A DNA stretch of 16,919 bases, taken from contig CALJLD010000194.1 in NCBI GenBank assembly GCA_937982665.1, positions 1 through 16,919 of the forward strand, written 5' to 3'. The position numbers were made by a program, and so were the translations under genes. Of the stretch, positions 1 to 6,699 are shown one piece after another (positions within the stretch are counted from its first letter, which is position 1; each line of letters opens with the position of its first letter). This DNA comes from an uncultured Planctomycetales bacterium (GTDB taxonomy: Bacteria > Planctomycetota > Planctomycetia > Pirellulales > S012-138). The notes under the pieces were generated by a model, which searched no databases, was not told the DNA's origin, and saw nothing but the letters and a program-made list of their open reading frames with translations.

Positions 1-858
1 GAGCAAATCCAGCGCATGGTCGAGGAAGCCCGTCAGGCCGCAGAGCAAGCCATGAAGAATGCTCCCGATAGAGAGCAAATCGAACGCATGGTTGAAGAGG
101 CCCGACGCGCAGCCGAGCATGCTTCAAGAAACGCACCTGACAAAGAAGAGATCGAACGTATGGTCGAAGAAGCTCGTCAGGCCGCCGAGCAGGCCATGAA
201 GAACGTTCCTGACCGGGAGCAGATCGAGCGCTTGGTTGAAGAGGCCCGACGTGCAGCCGAACATGCTTCAAAGAACGCTCCAAACCAGGAGCAAATTCAG
301 CGCATGGTCGAAGAAGCCCGTCAGGCGGCCGAACAAGCCATGAAGAACGCTCCCAGCCAAGCGCAGATTCAAAAGATGGTTGAAGAGGCGCGCCGCGCTG
401 CTGAAGAAGCCATGAAGAACGCTCCCAATCCAGAACAGATCAGGGCGTTGATTGAAGCCGCACGGCAAAGTGGCCAAGGCGCGCAATTGGATCGGGAACA
501 GCTCGACAAGATCAGAGAGCAGGCGCAGCGGATGCGGGTGGAAGTGCTGCAAAACGCGCCCAACCGCGAGCAACTGAAAAAGATGATTGAGGCAGCCCGC
601 GCTCAGGCGGAGGCAGCCCGAGGCGACGCCGGAGCGATTCGCACCGAACGGATCCAGCAGATGGTCCGCGAGTTGGTGGAACGTGCCCGCCGTAACGCGG
701 ACGATAACGACGCCCAGCGTGACAGGATTGAAGAAGAGATCCGCCAGGCGCTGGAAAAAGCCCGTGAGCAATTGCGTCGCAACCGCCGTTCCGGCGATGA
801 CGACGATGACCGTGATGGTCCGCCGGCGCCTGGACAAATCACCGTCCTGGCCGCCTAG
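1..858 (+). CDS. Helical tandem-repeat protein, 3' part (start lies before the window)
   Basis: The reading frame is open from base 1, so the N-terminus is missing; 285 residues are visible. The first six units are 24 residues (72 bp) long with consensus EQIERMVEEARRAAE-x-A-x-KNAPD. They alternate between a QAAEQAMKNAP type and a RAAEHASKNAP type, giving a 144-bp higher-order period. Unit 7 (about 433-498) is degenerate. Unit 8 (about 499-570) and later sequence keep only the NAPNREQ spacing. Each unit looks like one amphipathic, highly charged helix (E/R/K plus Ala) closed by a proline. The C-terminus is very Arg/Asp rich (RRNRRSGDDDDDRDG) and ends PGQITVLAA. No catalytic motif is visible and I do not recognise the family; a structural, coiled-coil-like or envelope role is conceivable. 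The gene is followed at once by a strong terminator, so it ends its transcription unit. Confidence 0.85.
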   Translation, partial: EQIQRMVEEARQAAEQAMKNAPDREQIERMVEEARRAAEHASRNAPDKEEIERMVEEARQAAEQAMKNVPDREQIERLVEEARRAAEHASKNAPNQEQIQRMVEEARQAAEQAMKNAPSQAQIQKMVEEARRAAEEAMKNAPNPEQIRALIEAARQSGQGAQLDREQLDKIREQAQRMRVEVLQNAPNREQLKKMIEAARAQAEAARGDAGAIRTERIQQMVRELVERARRNADDNDAQRDRIEEEIRQALEKAREQLRRNRRSGDDDDDRDGPPAPGQITVLAA

Positions 859-882
859 TGCGAAAATACCGCTAAATTCGCC

Positions 883-913
883 AACCGAAGGCCCTCGCCG
901 GCCTTCGGTTTTT
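883..913 (+). terminator. Rho-independent terminator after the repeat-protein gene
   Basis: A perfect 11-bp stem (883-893 AACCGAAGGCC with 900-910 GGCCTTCGGTT) closes a 6-base loop (CTCGCC) and runs into a T tract (909-913). It starts 25 bases after the stop codon at 856-858, as expected for an intrinsic terminator. Confidence 0.85.
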
Positions 914-1102
914 CATGCGCAAAGCGAACTTAACACAGTCAGTCTCCGGCCTGCGAAAGCCGCCCAAGATAGCTTGTCAACCGCTAGCAGGCCGACGGAT
1001 TTGCGTAGTCAGCAAACGGAATCCTGGGTATCCTGAGATTGTTCACTTCTGCCACACATTCGTCCGTGGCCCCCGTCAATCTCAAGCCATTGAGTCACTC
1101 TC

Positions 1103-1663
1103 ATGCGCCGTTTTTGCTGCTGCGTGGCGTTGACGCTTGCCATCCTTGCCGCAGGCTGTGGTGTTGGTTCAAACCGAGACTACGAAATGCGCGAGGCCGA
1201 TCCCACCAGGGTGACAAGCGCATTCGATGCCACTTCCGTGGAAACGTTTGAAGGCCAGATCGTCGGCATTGATCGCGTCGATATCGATGCGAGCGAAGCC
1301 GTTCGTCCGGCGTTGGTCGTGCGGTTCATCGGCAATGGCGAATTCCCGCGGCTGTATCTCGGCCCCGCGGACTTCATGAGCGATTACGATATTGAACCGC
1401 GAATTCTCGATTACGCGGAAGTCACCGCGTCGCGAATTACCACCGTTCCCGGTTTGGAATTCATCGTGCGAGAAATCAAAATTGGCGACAAGAGCGTGAC
1501 TTTGCGAGACGGTCTCGGCCAGCCCTATTGGCAAGAGCGCGGCGCTTTCAGCACTTTTTACGGCGGGGCCGTGCGGATGCCTTCGCCGCCGCCAGGTTCG
1601 CCGGAGGACTCGCTACGGGATCAGATCAATCTGGTGCCCCAACCCAGACAGTCTTCACGTTGA
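1103..1663 (+). CDS. Small predicted lipoprotein, function unknown
   Basis: This encodes 186 residues from an ATG. The N-terminus (MRRFCCCVALTLAILAAGCG) is a short lipoprotein signal: two arginines, a hydrophobic core and the lipobox LAAGC, so C19 should be lipidated after cleavage. The mature part (about 20-186) is soluble, beta-rich looking and moderately acidic, with no motif I recognise; the tail is proline/serine rich (MPSPPPGSPEDS). It is probably anchored in a membrane facing the periplasm. No good Shine-Dalgarno precedes the start. The last 38 bases overlap the 3' end of the convergent aldehyde dehydrogenase gene, so the two 3' ends are antisense to each other. There is no obvious terminator inside the overlap. 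Confidence 0.75.
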   Translation: MRRFCCCVALTLAILAAGCGVGSNRDYEMREADPTRVTSAFDATSVETFEGQIVGIDRVDIDASEAVRPALVVRFIGNGEFPRLYLGPADFMSDYDIEPRILDYAEVTASRITTVPGLEFIVREIKIGDKSVTLRDGLGQPYWQERGAFSTFYGGAVRMPSPPPGSPEDSLRDQINLVPQPRQSSR

Positions 1664-2993
1664 CAAATTCTCGGATACCTTCGTCGGACAGTTCCCGCCC
1701 ATAGCCAGAGGCTTTCACTCCGCCAAAGGGTAACCGCGGATCTGATTTCACCACGCCGTTGACAAACACGCAGCCCGATTCCACTTTGGCTGCCAGGCGT
1801 TCCGCCAGGGCTGTGTCTCTTGTCCAGACGCTGGCCCCCAATCCGTATGGTGATTGGTTGGCCAAATCCACCGCCTGATCCGCGCTGTCAACGCTGATGA
1901 TGGAAGCCACGGGCCCAAACAACTCTTCATCAAAGGCCGGCATCCCAGGCCGCACATCAGCCAGCACCGTTGGCGGATAGAAGTAACCCTGGCGGTCCAT
2001 TCGTTTGCCACCGGTCAGCAACCGTGCGCCTGCGTCAATGCTCTTGGTGACCTGGCCGTGGAGTTCTTCCAACAGGTCATCGCGCGCTTGAGGGCCAATC
2101 TCTGTCCGTTCATCCAAGGGATCTCCCACGCGCAGCGCTTCCATCGCAGTGGCCATTTCTTTTTCGAAGTCCGCAACAACACTCCGCTCCACCAAAAACC
2201 GCTTGGCAGCGATGCAGCTTTGTCCGCTGTTGATTGTTCGGGCACGCACAGCGGAACGGGCCACCGCCGCAAGATCAACGTCCGCCAAGACAATGAACGG
2301 ATCGGAACCGCCCAACTCCAACACCGTTTTCTTAAGCGCGCGACCGGCCACTTCCGCCGCGGCGCGGCCAGCGTTTTCGCTGCCGGTCAAAGTCACAGCA
2401 CGAACGACCGGATGCTCAATGATCTCCGCAATCCGCTTTGACGAGACCAGCAGTGTCGTCATTGCGCCTTTGGGAAAACCGGCCTGAAGAAATACCTCTT
2501 CAATCGCCAATGCGCTGCCGGAAACATTCGATGCGTGCTTAAGAAGGCCAACATTCCCGGCCATCAAACCCGGCGCGGCAAAGCGAAACAGCTGCCAGAA
2601 CGGAAAATTCCACGGCATGATCGCCAGCACAGGGCCGAGCGGATCGTACCGCACATAACTATGCTCCGCGTCGGATGACTTCGCGCGCGGACTGAGGAAT
2701 CGCTCGGCATGTTCCGCGTAGTATTCGCAAGTGGCCGCGCATTTCTCAACTTCGGTCCGCGCTTGCGCAATCGGTTTGCCCATCTCTTCTGTCATCAGGT
2801 GGGCATACTTGGCGGAGTTTGTCCGCAAAAGCGTCGCGGCGTTCCGCATCAGCTCAGCCCGTTCCGCAAACGGCACTTCCATCCAACTGTGAAAGGCCGC
2901 CTCGGCCGTTTGCAGCTGTTGTTCAACTTCTGCCGGCGTGTGCTCTTCGTACTCTTTGATCAGCTCGCCAGTGGCGGGGTTGATAGACTTCAT
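1626..2993 (-). CDS. NAD(P)-dependent aldehyde dehydrogenase, succinate-semialdehyde dehydrogenase GabD1/Sad type
   Basis: A full-length 455-residue ALDH superfamily enzyme oxidising an aldehyde to its acid with NAD(P). Visible motifs in order are MPWNFPFW (126-133, with oxyanion Asn129), the cofactor region TLTGSENAGR (201-210), LELGGSDPF with general base Glu226, SGQSCIAAKRF with nucleophile Cys260, EELFGPV (cofactor Glu357) and the C-terminal LPFGG. The length and the SGQSCIAAKRF and PWNFPFWQ spellings match the short succinate-semialdehyde dehydrogenases (E. coli Sad/YneI, mycobacterial GabD1), usually about 455-462 residues. Substrate is inferred; other small semialdehydes or detoxification substrates are possible. 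The ATG at 2993 has a good ribosome site (GAGGTGA, 3001-3007). It lies 45 bp downstream of the PfpI-family gene on the same strand, so the two probably form an operon. Confidence 0.93.
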   Translation of the reverse strand: MKSINPATGELIKEYEEHTPAEVEQQLQTAEAAFHSWMEVPFAERAELMRNAATLLRTNSAKYAHLMTEEMGKPIAQARTEVEKCAATCEYYAEHAERFLSPRAKSSDAEHSYVRYDPLGPVLAIMPWNFPFWQLFRFAAPGLMAGNVGLLKHASNVSGSALAIEEVFLQAGFPKGAMTTLLVSSKRIAEIIEHPVVRAVTLTGSENAGRAAAEVAGRALKKTVLELGGSDPFIVLADVDLAAVARSAVRARTINSGQSCIAAKRFLVERSVVADFEKEMATAMEALRVGDPLDERTEIGPQARDDLLEELHGQVTKSIDAGARLLTGGKRMDRQGYFYPPTVLADVRPGMPAFDEELFGPVASIISVDSADQAVDLANQSPYGLGASVWTRDTALAERLAAKVESGCVFVNGVVKSDPRLPFGGVKASGYGRELSDEGIREFVNVKTVWVGAPD

Positions 2994-3000
2994 CGCTTGA

Positions 3001-3007
3001 TCACCTC
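3001..3007 (-). promoter_or_regulatory. Ribosome binding site of the aldehyde dehydrogenase gene
   Basis: On the minus strand GAGGTGA ends seven bases before the ATG at 2993. This supports that start, in a window where many genes lack a clear Shine-Dalgarno. Confidence 0.7.
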
Positions 3008-3038
3008 ATCGCGCCCCGACGTTCCAGCACTACAAATG

Positions 3039-3557
3039 TCAACTCGCCGCAGCAATGATCGCCTTCATGAAAGCCGGCAGGTCAACTGGCGTGCGGCTGG
3101 TGACCAAATTTCCGTCGACCACAACTTCCGCGTCCACCCACTCGCAGCCAGCGTTGACCATGTCATCCTTGATCGCAAAGAAGCTTGTGCACTTCTTGCC
3201 TTTGAGGACATCCGCGGAGCAGAGCATCCATCCGGCATGACAGATGGCCGCAATGATCTTGCCGCCGGCCGCTGCGTCGGCCACAAACTGGACCATCGGT
3301 TGATGCCGCCGCATGTGATCCGGCGCGTAACCGCCGGGGATGATCACTCCGTCATAGTCAGAAGCGGCAACCTCCGTGGCGGCCACGTCCGCTTTGGCCG
3401 GGTATCCATGCTTGGATTCATAGACCGCTCCCGCCTGCGGTCCGACAATATGCACGGTGGCGCCGGCTTCTCGCAGCCGAAAGACGGGATACCACAATTC
3501 CTGGTCTTCGTAGAATTTCTCAGCCAACACCGCAAACTTCTTGCCAGACAAAGGCAT
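3039..3557 (-). CDS. DJ-1/PfpI family protein (class I glutamine-amidotransferase-like)
   Basis: This encodes 172 residues, a normal length for the PfpI/YhbO/GSP18 group. The Rossmann-like core starts KKFAVLAEKFYEDQELWYP, where Glu17 matches the conserved acid near the active site. GVIIPGGYAPD (70-80) precedes the nucleophile elbow AAICHAGW, with Cys106 and His107. The C-terminus LVTSRTPVDLPAF (151-163) is the classic family ending that precedes the last helix. Members have been described as proteases, chaperones or deglycases acting on methylglyoxal/glyoxal adducts; the exact activity is debated. No signal peptide is present, so it is cytoplasmic. The ATG at 3557 has a GAGAGG ribosome site. 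It is the upstream gene of a likely operon with the aldehyde dehydrogenase, which fits carbonyl-stress handling (inference). Confidence 0.93.
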   Translation of the reverse strand: MPLSGKKFAVLAEKFYEDQELWYPVFRLREAGATVHIVGPQAGAVYESKHGYPAKADVAATEVAASDYDGVIIPGGYAPDHMRRHQPMVQFVADAAAGGKIIAAICHAGWMLCSADVLKGKKCTSFFAIKDDMVNAGCEWVDAEVVVDGNLVTSRTPVDLPAFMKAIIAAAS

Positions 3558-3562
3558 AGCAA

Positions 3563-3568
3563 CCTCTC
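3563..3568 (-). promoter_or_regulatory. Ribosome binding site of the PfpI-family gene
   Basis: On the minus strand GAGAGG ends five bases before the ATG at 3557 and fixes that start. Confidence 0.6.
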
Positions 3569-3672
3569 ACGGATTCGGTGGAGTCGTTTCGCGCGTAATG
3601 ACAGCGCGATTACTCCTGCCGTTCTATCCGTGATAGGGCAAGAAGACAAATGGCCGGCCGGACAGAAACCAA

Positions 3673-3689
3673 CAAGTGCCAGACACTTG
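3673..3689. repeat. Short palindrome CAAGTG-N5-CACTTG
   Basis: Bases 3673-3678 (CAAGTG) pair with 3684-3689 (CACTTG) around the loop CCAGA. The AAGTG-N5-CACTT core recurs at 14725-14739 with loop CGGGA. It sits in the 173-bp gap between the exported protein's stop codon and the PfpI gene start. It is probably a small dispersed intergenic palindrome; it is too short for a confident terminator. Confidence 0.45.
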
Positions 3690-3705
3690 GAGACTCTTCC
3701 TGGGC

Positions 3706-3719
3706 CCTAGCCTCTAGCC
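3706..3719 (-). repeat. GGCTAGAGGCTAGG motif downstream of a stop codon
   Basis: Read on the minus strand this is GGCTAGAGGCTAGG, 11 bases after the stop codon (3731-3733) of the exported-protein gene. The same 14-mer with one change (GGCTAGAGACTAGG) lies at 11800-11813, again just after a stop codon and in the sense direction of its gene. Confidence 0.5.
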
Positions 3720-3730
3720 TCTCTCTTCTC

Positions 3731-4330
3731 TTATCTCACAACTTTCCGCCATTCGTCCGTCGATCCACTTCGCGGCGGATCGCTCTTCAACTCGGAAACG
3801 CCACCAATCACGGGGCGACGAACAACGTGGCTGCCTCCGCTGGAGAACGGGTCCCGGCCAGGCGGATTGACAACCGCCGTGCGGCGGATGACTTCCTCTT
3901 CCACCATTTGCCGCGTGGTGACGGGAATTCGCTCAACGACTTTTGTCGGAACGAGATTGCGATGAGTCACCGGCATGCGAACGGTTTCCGATCGCGGTTC
4001 CCAAGTGGTTCGCGGTACAAGGCGGTAAGCCAGATACGGCTCAACGAACGGGTTCCAACGGCCATGCCATTTGGCTTCCCAACGGTATTCCGTGACCGGC
4101 ACATGCACAACACGTTGAGATTCCTCAACCTGCGTCATGTACTCTTCGCGATAGACGGTGCGCTCGCGCTCTTCGTACGTCGTTTGCTGCACCGGGCGAA
4201 GAATCTTCTGGCGCGTTTCGTAGTACCTTCTGCCGTCGCGCTCGACGTACTGCCCATCTTGCGGAGCCGCGACGCTCACGCAGGCGAACCAAACAGCCGT
4301 ACCAAACAAACAGATCTTCTTCGACAACAT
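3731..4330 (-). CDS. Exported protein of unknown function, planctomycete type
   Basis: I take the ATG at 4330 (199 residues): it is preceded by GGAG and begins a clear signal peptide, MLSKKICLFGTAVWFACVSV, with likely cleavage near AAP-QDG. The frame is open upstream to 4552, but that part is Arg/Gly rich and does not look coding. The mature protein is rich in charged and aromatic residues and in spaced VPVT/MPVT/IPVT motifs (78-80, 119-122, 135-138), with a central block RWEAKWHGRWNPFVEPYLAYR (83-103). This pattern reminds me of lineage-restricted planctomycete exported proteins, but I cannot name a family or function. The C-terminus is Gly/Ser/Arg/Pro rich and probably disordered. It is transcribed away from the Trm112-like gene across a 274-bp gap in which I see no strong promoter. 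Confidence 0.8.
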   Translation of the reverse strand: MLSKKICLFGTAVWFACVSVAAPQDGQYVERDGRRYYETRQKILRPVQQTTYEERERTVYREEYMTQVEESQRVVHVPVTEYRWEAKWHGRWNPFVEPYLAYRLVPRTTWEPRSETVRMPVTHRNLVPTKVVERIPVTTRQMVEEEVIRRTAVVNPPGRDPFSSGGSHVVRRPVIGGVSELKSDPPRSGSTDEWRKVVR

Positions 4331-4604
4331 GAGATCGCTCCGCGTCCTGTTGCGGGGGCTTCCTTTAAGCGCAACGACATCCGTGTCGCCACGTCTCGCG
4401 TGTTGCCGTGTTTCGCCTTCTGGCGGTCCCCACCGCCGAAGACGCTTCCCCGATCTCCCATCCAGAATATCGGCGCGAGTTCCGATGGGGCATGAGGCGA
4501 AGAACATCGAGCCGCTGCAGCCATCGGTGCGGCCATGTTGCTTTCGACGCAAGCGGAGCTATCTTGGCGGGTGTCGCCTTCGCGCTCTCCTGCAAACAAC
4601 AACA

Positions 4605-4919
4605 ATGCCTGACTCCGCCAAACCTGATTCGCCGCTGGGCGAAAACTCACCAGCCCCCATTCGTGAAGAGTTCTTGCGGATGTTGCGCTGTCCGGACTCT
4701 CGCCAACCGCTCAGCATTGCTGACGAGTCCCTGTTAGCCGCGCTCAACTCGGCGATCTCCGCCGGCAAGGTTAAGAACGTAGGCGGCGAGAGTGTTGCGG
4801 AGATCGCCCAAACCGCGCTCATCCGCGAAGACGGACAATTTGTCTACACAATCATTGGCCGCATCCCGCGCTTGACCAAAGAGGAAGGGATTGCCGTTAG
4901 CCAGTTCACCGGCAAATAG
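4605..4919 (+). CDS. Trm112-like / UPF0434-type small protein
   Basis: The chosen ATG at 4605 gives 104 residues; the frame is open further upstream (to 4329), but that part is Arg/Ser rich and unlike a protein. Residues 21-92 follow the Trm112p-like layout: EFLRMLRCPDSRQPL, a helical insert, then IREDGQFVYTIIGRIPRL, which corresponds to the family's ending -DG-x-x-Y-P-I-x-x-G-I-P-x-L. Relatives are zinc-ribbon partners of methyltransferases in eukaryotes and archaea, and small proteins of unclear role in bacteria (YcaR). Only one cysteine (C29) is present, where classic members have four, so zinc binding is unlikely. About 20 disordered residues precede the core. No Shine-Dalgarno is evident. 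The assignment rests on layout only. Confidence 0.7.
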   Translation: MPDSAKPDSPLGENSPAPIREEFLRMLRCPDSRQPLSIADESLLAALNSAISAGKVKNVGGESVAEIAQTALIREDGQFVYTIIGRIPRLTKEEGIAVSQFTGK

Positions 4920-5133
4920 CCAACTCCTCTCGTGCGCGTGCTACCAAACACATCTTCCAAGTGCTTGCCAGGAAACAGGTTAAGATTTCCCACAACACAG
5001 CACACTTGGGCTGCCGTTCGGCTACAATACGCAAACTGAGAAAATCGTAACCGAACCAACAAACCCAACCTGCGCCCGTCCCGTATCTTTTGATGGCGGC
5101 GCATCTGCTACTTTCTTCTTCAACGCATTCCTC

Positions 5134-5664
5134 ATGCAGCGAATCCTGCGCATCTTGACGCTGCTCCCGGTGATGGCCGGGATGCTGTTGGCTGACGCGC
5201 AGATTTCCTTCGGATGCTCTGACGAGAGCGGCACCCGCGAAGCCAGCATTCAAGCGGCCTGTCACCATCAGCCGGGTGCAGTGCCGGAAGAAACGAACCG
5301 CGAAGCCCAACCCCAACCCCAAGCGAGCTGTTGTCAGTCGGCCCAATCAAAAACGCCTGAACCGCAGCCCAAGAGTTGCTGTTCGGAAGACACAACAGAA
5401 GGCTCAGACGCACCAAAGCTGAGTTGCTGCTGCACGGACGTCAACAAGACATCGTGCGGCTGCCGCTGTCGCCAACCTGGCGAAGAGCGATTGCCCGCGA
5501 ATTCTTCGCCTCCGCAAACTTCCCTCGGCAAAGTTGCCGCGGTTGGAAGTGTCAGTGCCGTAGCCGAGGAACTCGGCCTGGCCGCAGCGAATCCGGCAAT
5601 TGGCACAAATGGTGCAACCAGCGGCACAACGTTCAGCATTCTCTATTGCTGTTGGCGGAACTAG
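5134..5664 (+). CDS. Cysteine-rich exported protein, function unknown
   Basis: This encodes 176 residues with an N-terminal signal sequence (MQRILRILTLLPVMAGMLLADA). The mature chain holds 14 cysteines, most in clusters: SCC at 65-67, SCC at 81-83 and SCCC at 97-100, exactly 16 residues apart and separated by Gln/Pro/Lys-rich linkers. CGCRC (108-112) follows, then a low-complexity Ala/Gly/Ser stretch and a final YCCWRN. I do not recognise the family. Dense vicinal cysteines suggest thiol redox work or soft-metal (Cu, Zn, Hg) binding, but that is inference. About 200 bp downstream lies the triple-YHS gene on the same strand, also exported and Cys-rich. A TACAAT hexamer (5023-5028) upstream resembles a -10 element but lacks a matching -35. 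Confidence 0.7.
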   Translation: MQRILRILTLLPVMAGMLLADAQISFGCSDESGTREASIQAACHHQPGAVPEETNREAQPQPQASCCQSAQSKTPEPQPKSCCSEDTTEGSDAPKLSCCCTDVNKTSCGCRCRQPGEERLPANSSPPQTSLGKVAAVGSVSAVAEELGLAAANPAIGTNGATSGTTFSILYCCWRN

Positions 5665-5864
5665 CACGCCGCGCTCCCTCTGCGCGCCCATCAAGAGCTA
5701 AACGCGCGCAGTCATCGTTCGACTTCTTGTTGGCGATTGCATCAGCATGATTGGGGATCGCAACAGCATTCGGAGTCGATCGATCATGCAAACCTGTCTC
5801 GCGGAAAACGCGAACCATTTTCAGAATTCAAATTTCACAACAAGTCCATCTAACTGGAGAAACC

Positions 5865-6500
5865 ATGAAAGCTCGTATTGCAACTTTGACGTTGGCGTTG
5901 TTTGCCGTTGCCGCTGTTGGCGTTTTGAATGCTCAAGACGATCAGCAGGACACAGCGTCGGACGCGAAGAAGGTTCAAGACAAGATCGTCGCCAGCTGCC
6001 CGGTCTCTGGCGGAGCCGTGAACGAAGAGCACTTTGTTGAGAAAGACGGCAAGAAGATCTACTTCTGCTGTGAGAATTGCCCCAAGGCTTATGAAGCCGA
6101 TCCGGAAAAATTCGCCGCAGCCGCGAACTTCCAATTGCTGGAAACCAAGCAAATGGTGCAAGTGGCCTGCCCTCTGTCCGGCGGTCCGTTGAACGCCGAG
6201 ATGAAGGTCAAGATTGGCGAGACCGAAGTTGGCTTCTGCTGTGAGAACTGCCAAGGCAAAGTCGCCAAGATGGAAAAGAAAGAGCAGATTGCCACCGTGT
6301 TCGCCAGCACGGAAAAAGGCTTCACCAAGCAGACGGAATGCCCGCTCTCCGGTCATCCCATCGCCGCGGATCAATCGGTCGATCACGAAGGCCAAATGAT
6401 CTACTTCTGCTGCGAAAGCTGCGTTAAGTCCTTCAAGGAAGATCCCTCGAAGTACGCCGACAAGATCGCCGGATTGATCAAGAAGGATGGCGACAACTAA
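5865..6500 (+). CDS. Exported protein with three YHS-like cysteine motifs
   Basis: The ATG at 5865 is chosen because CTGGAGA sits five bases upstream and the product opens with a signal peptide (MKARIATLTLALFAVAAVGVLNA, cleavage before QDD). The frame extends upstream to 5751 without plausible coding sequence. The 211-residue product contains three units of one plan, CP-x-SGG/SGH followed about 20 residues later by FCCE-x-C: C45 with C68/C69/C72, C102 with C125/C126/C129, and C159 with C182/C183/C186. Units 1 and 3 keep the full YHS ending (Y-F-C-C-E-x-C, then a lysine/phenylalanine helix and DP-x-K/KY/KF); unit 2 is shorter. YHS domains are found in metal-handling proteins and are thought to bind metal. 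Export and triplication suggest a periplasmic metal-binding or sensing role. The gene ends in a strong terminator. Confidence 0.85.
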   Translation: MKARIATLTLALFAVAAVGVLNAQDDQQDTASDAKKVQDKIVASCPVSGGAVNEEHFVEKDGKKIYFCCENCPKAYEADPEKFAAAANFQLLETKQMVQVACPLSGGPLNAEMKVKIGETEVGFCCENCQGKVAKMEKKEQIATVFASTEKGFTKQTECPLSGHPIAADQSVDHEGQMIYFCCESCVKSFKEDPSKYADKIAGLIKKDGDN

Positions 6501-6553
6501 GCGACCGGTAGCCTGTCAGTGACTTAATCGACAGGCGTGGATGCAATAGTTCG

Positions 6554-6588
6554 GCCCTCGCGAGTGTGCTTGCTCGCGAGGGCTTTTT
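6554..6588 (+). terminator. Rho-independent terminator after the triple-YHS gene
   Basis: A perfect 11-bp GC-rich stem (6554-6564 GCCCTCGCGAG with 6573-6583 CTCGCGAGGGC) has an 8-base loop and is followed by TTTTTGTTTTT. It lies 53 bases after the stop codon. The opposite strand lacks a T tract, so it is not clearly a terminator for the convergent HAD gene. Confidence 0.88.
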
Positions 6589-6699
6589 GTTTTTCTTGGA
6601 CGGAGAGTTTACTGAGTCTGGGTGTTTATTGAGGCTGGGCGTTTCATATAGCTGGCGCTGCGTGCTGTCACAAAGGCAAGCGCACGTCGCGCGATTTGA

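Noticed and set aside
268..837. 189-residue minus-strand frame inside the 24-residue repeat gene
   Set aside because: It mirrors the tandem repeat; the plus strand is terminated by a clean terminator in the right place.
2709..3710. 333-residue open frame on the plus strand across the ALDH and PfpI genes
   Set aside because: It is antisense to two well-recognised genes; its product is His/Arg/Phe rich with no domain, as expected from reading opposite high-G+C coding DNA.
3650..4495. 281-residue plus-strand frame opposite the exported protein
   Set aside because: Arg/His/Ser-rich composition without signal or motif; the minus strand has a signal peptide, a ribosome site and a better composition.
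5006..5028. Sigma-70 promoter TTGGGC...TACAAT before the Cys-rich gene
   Set aside because: The spacer is only 11 bp, and no acceptable -35 hexamer occurs 16-18 bp upstream of TACAAT.
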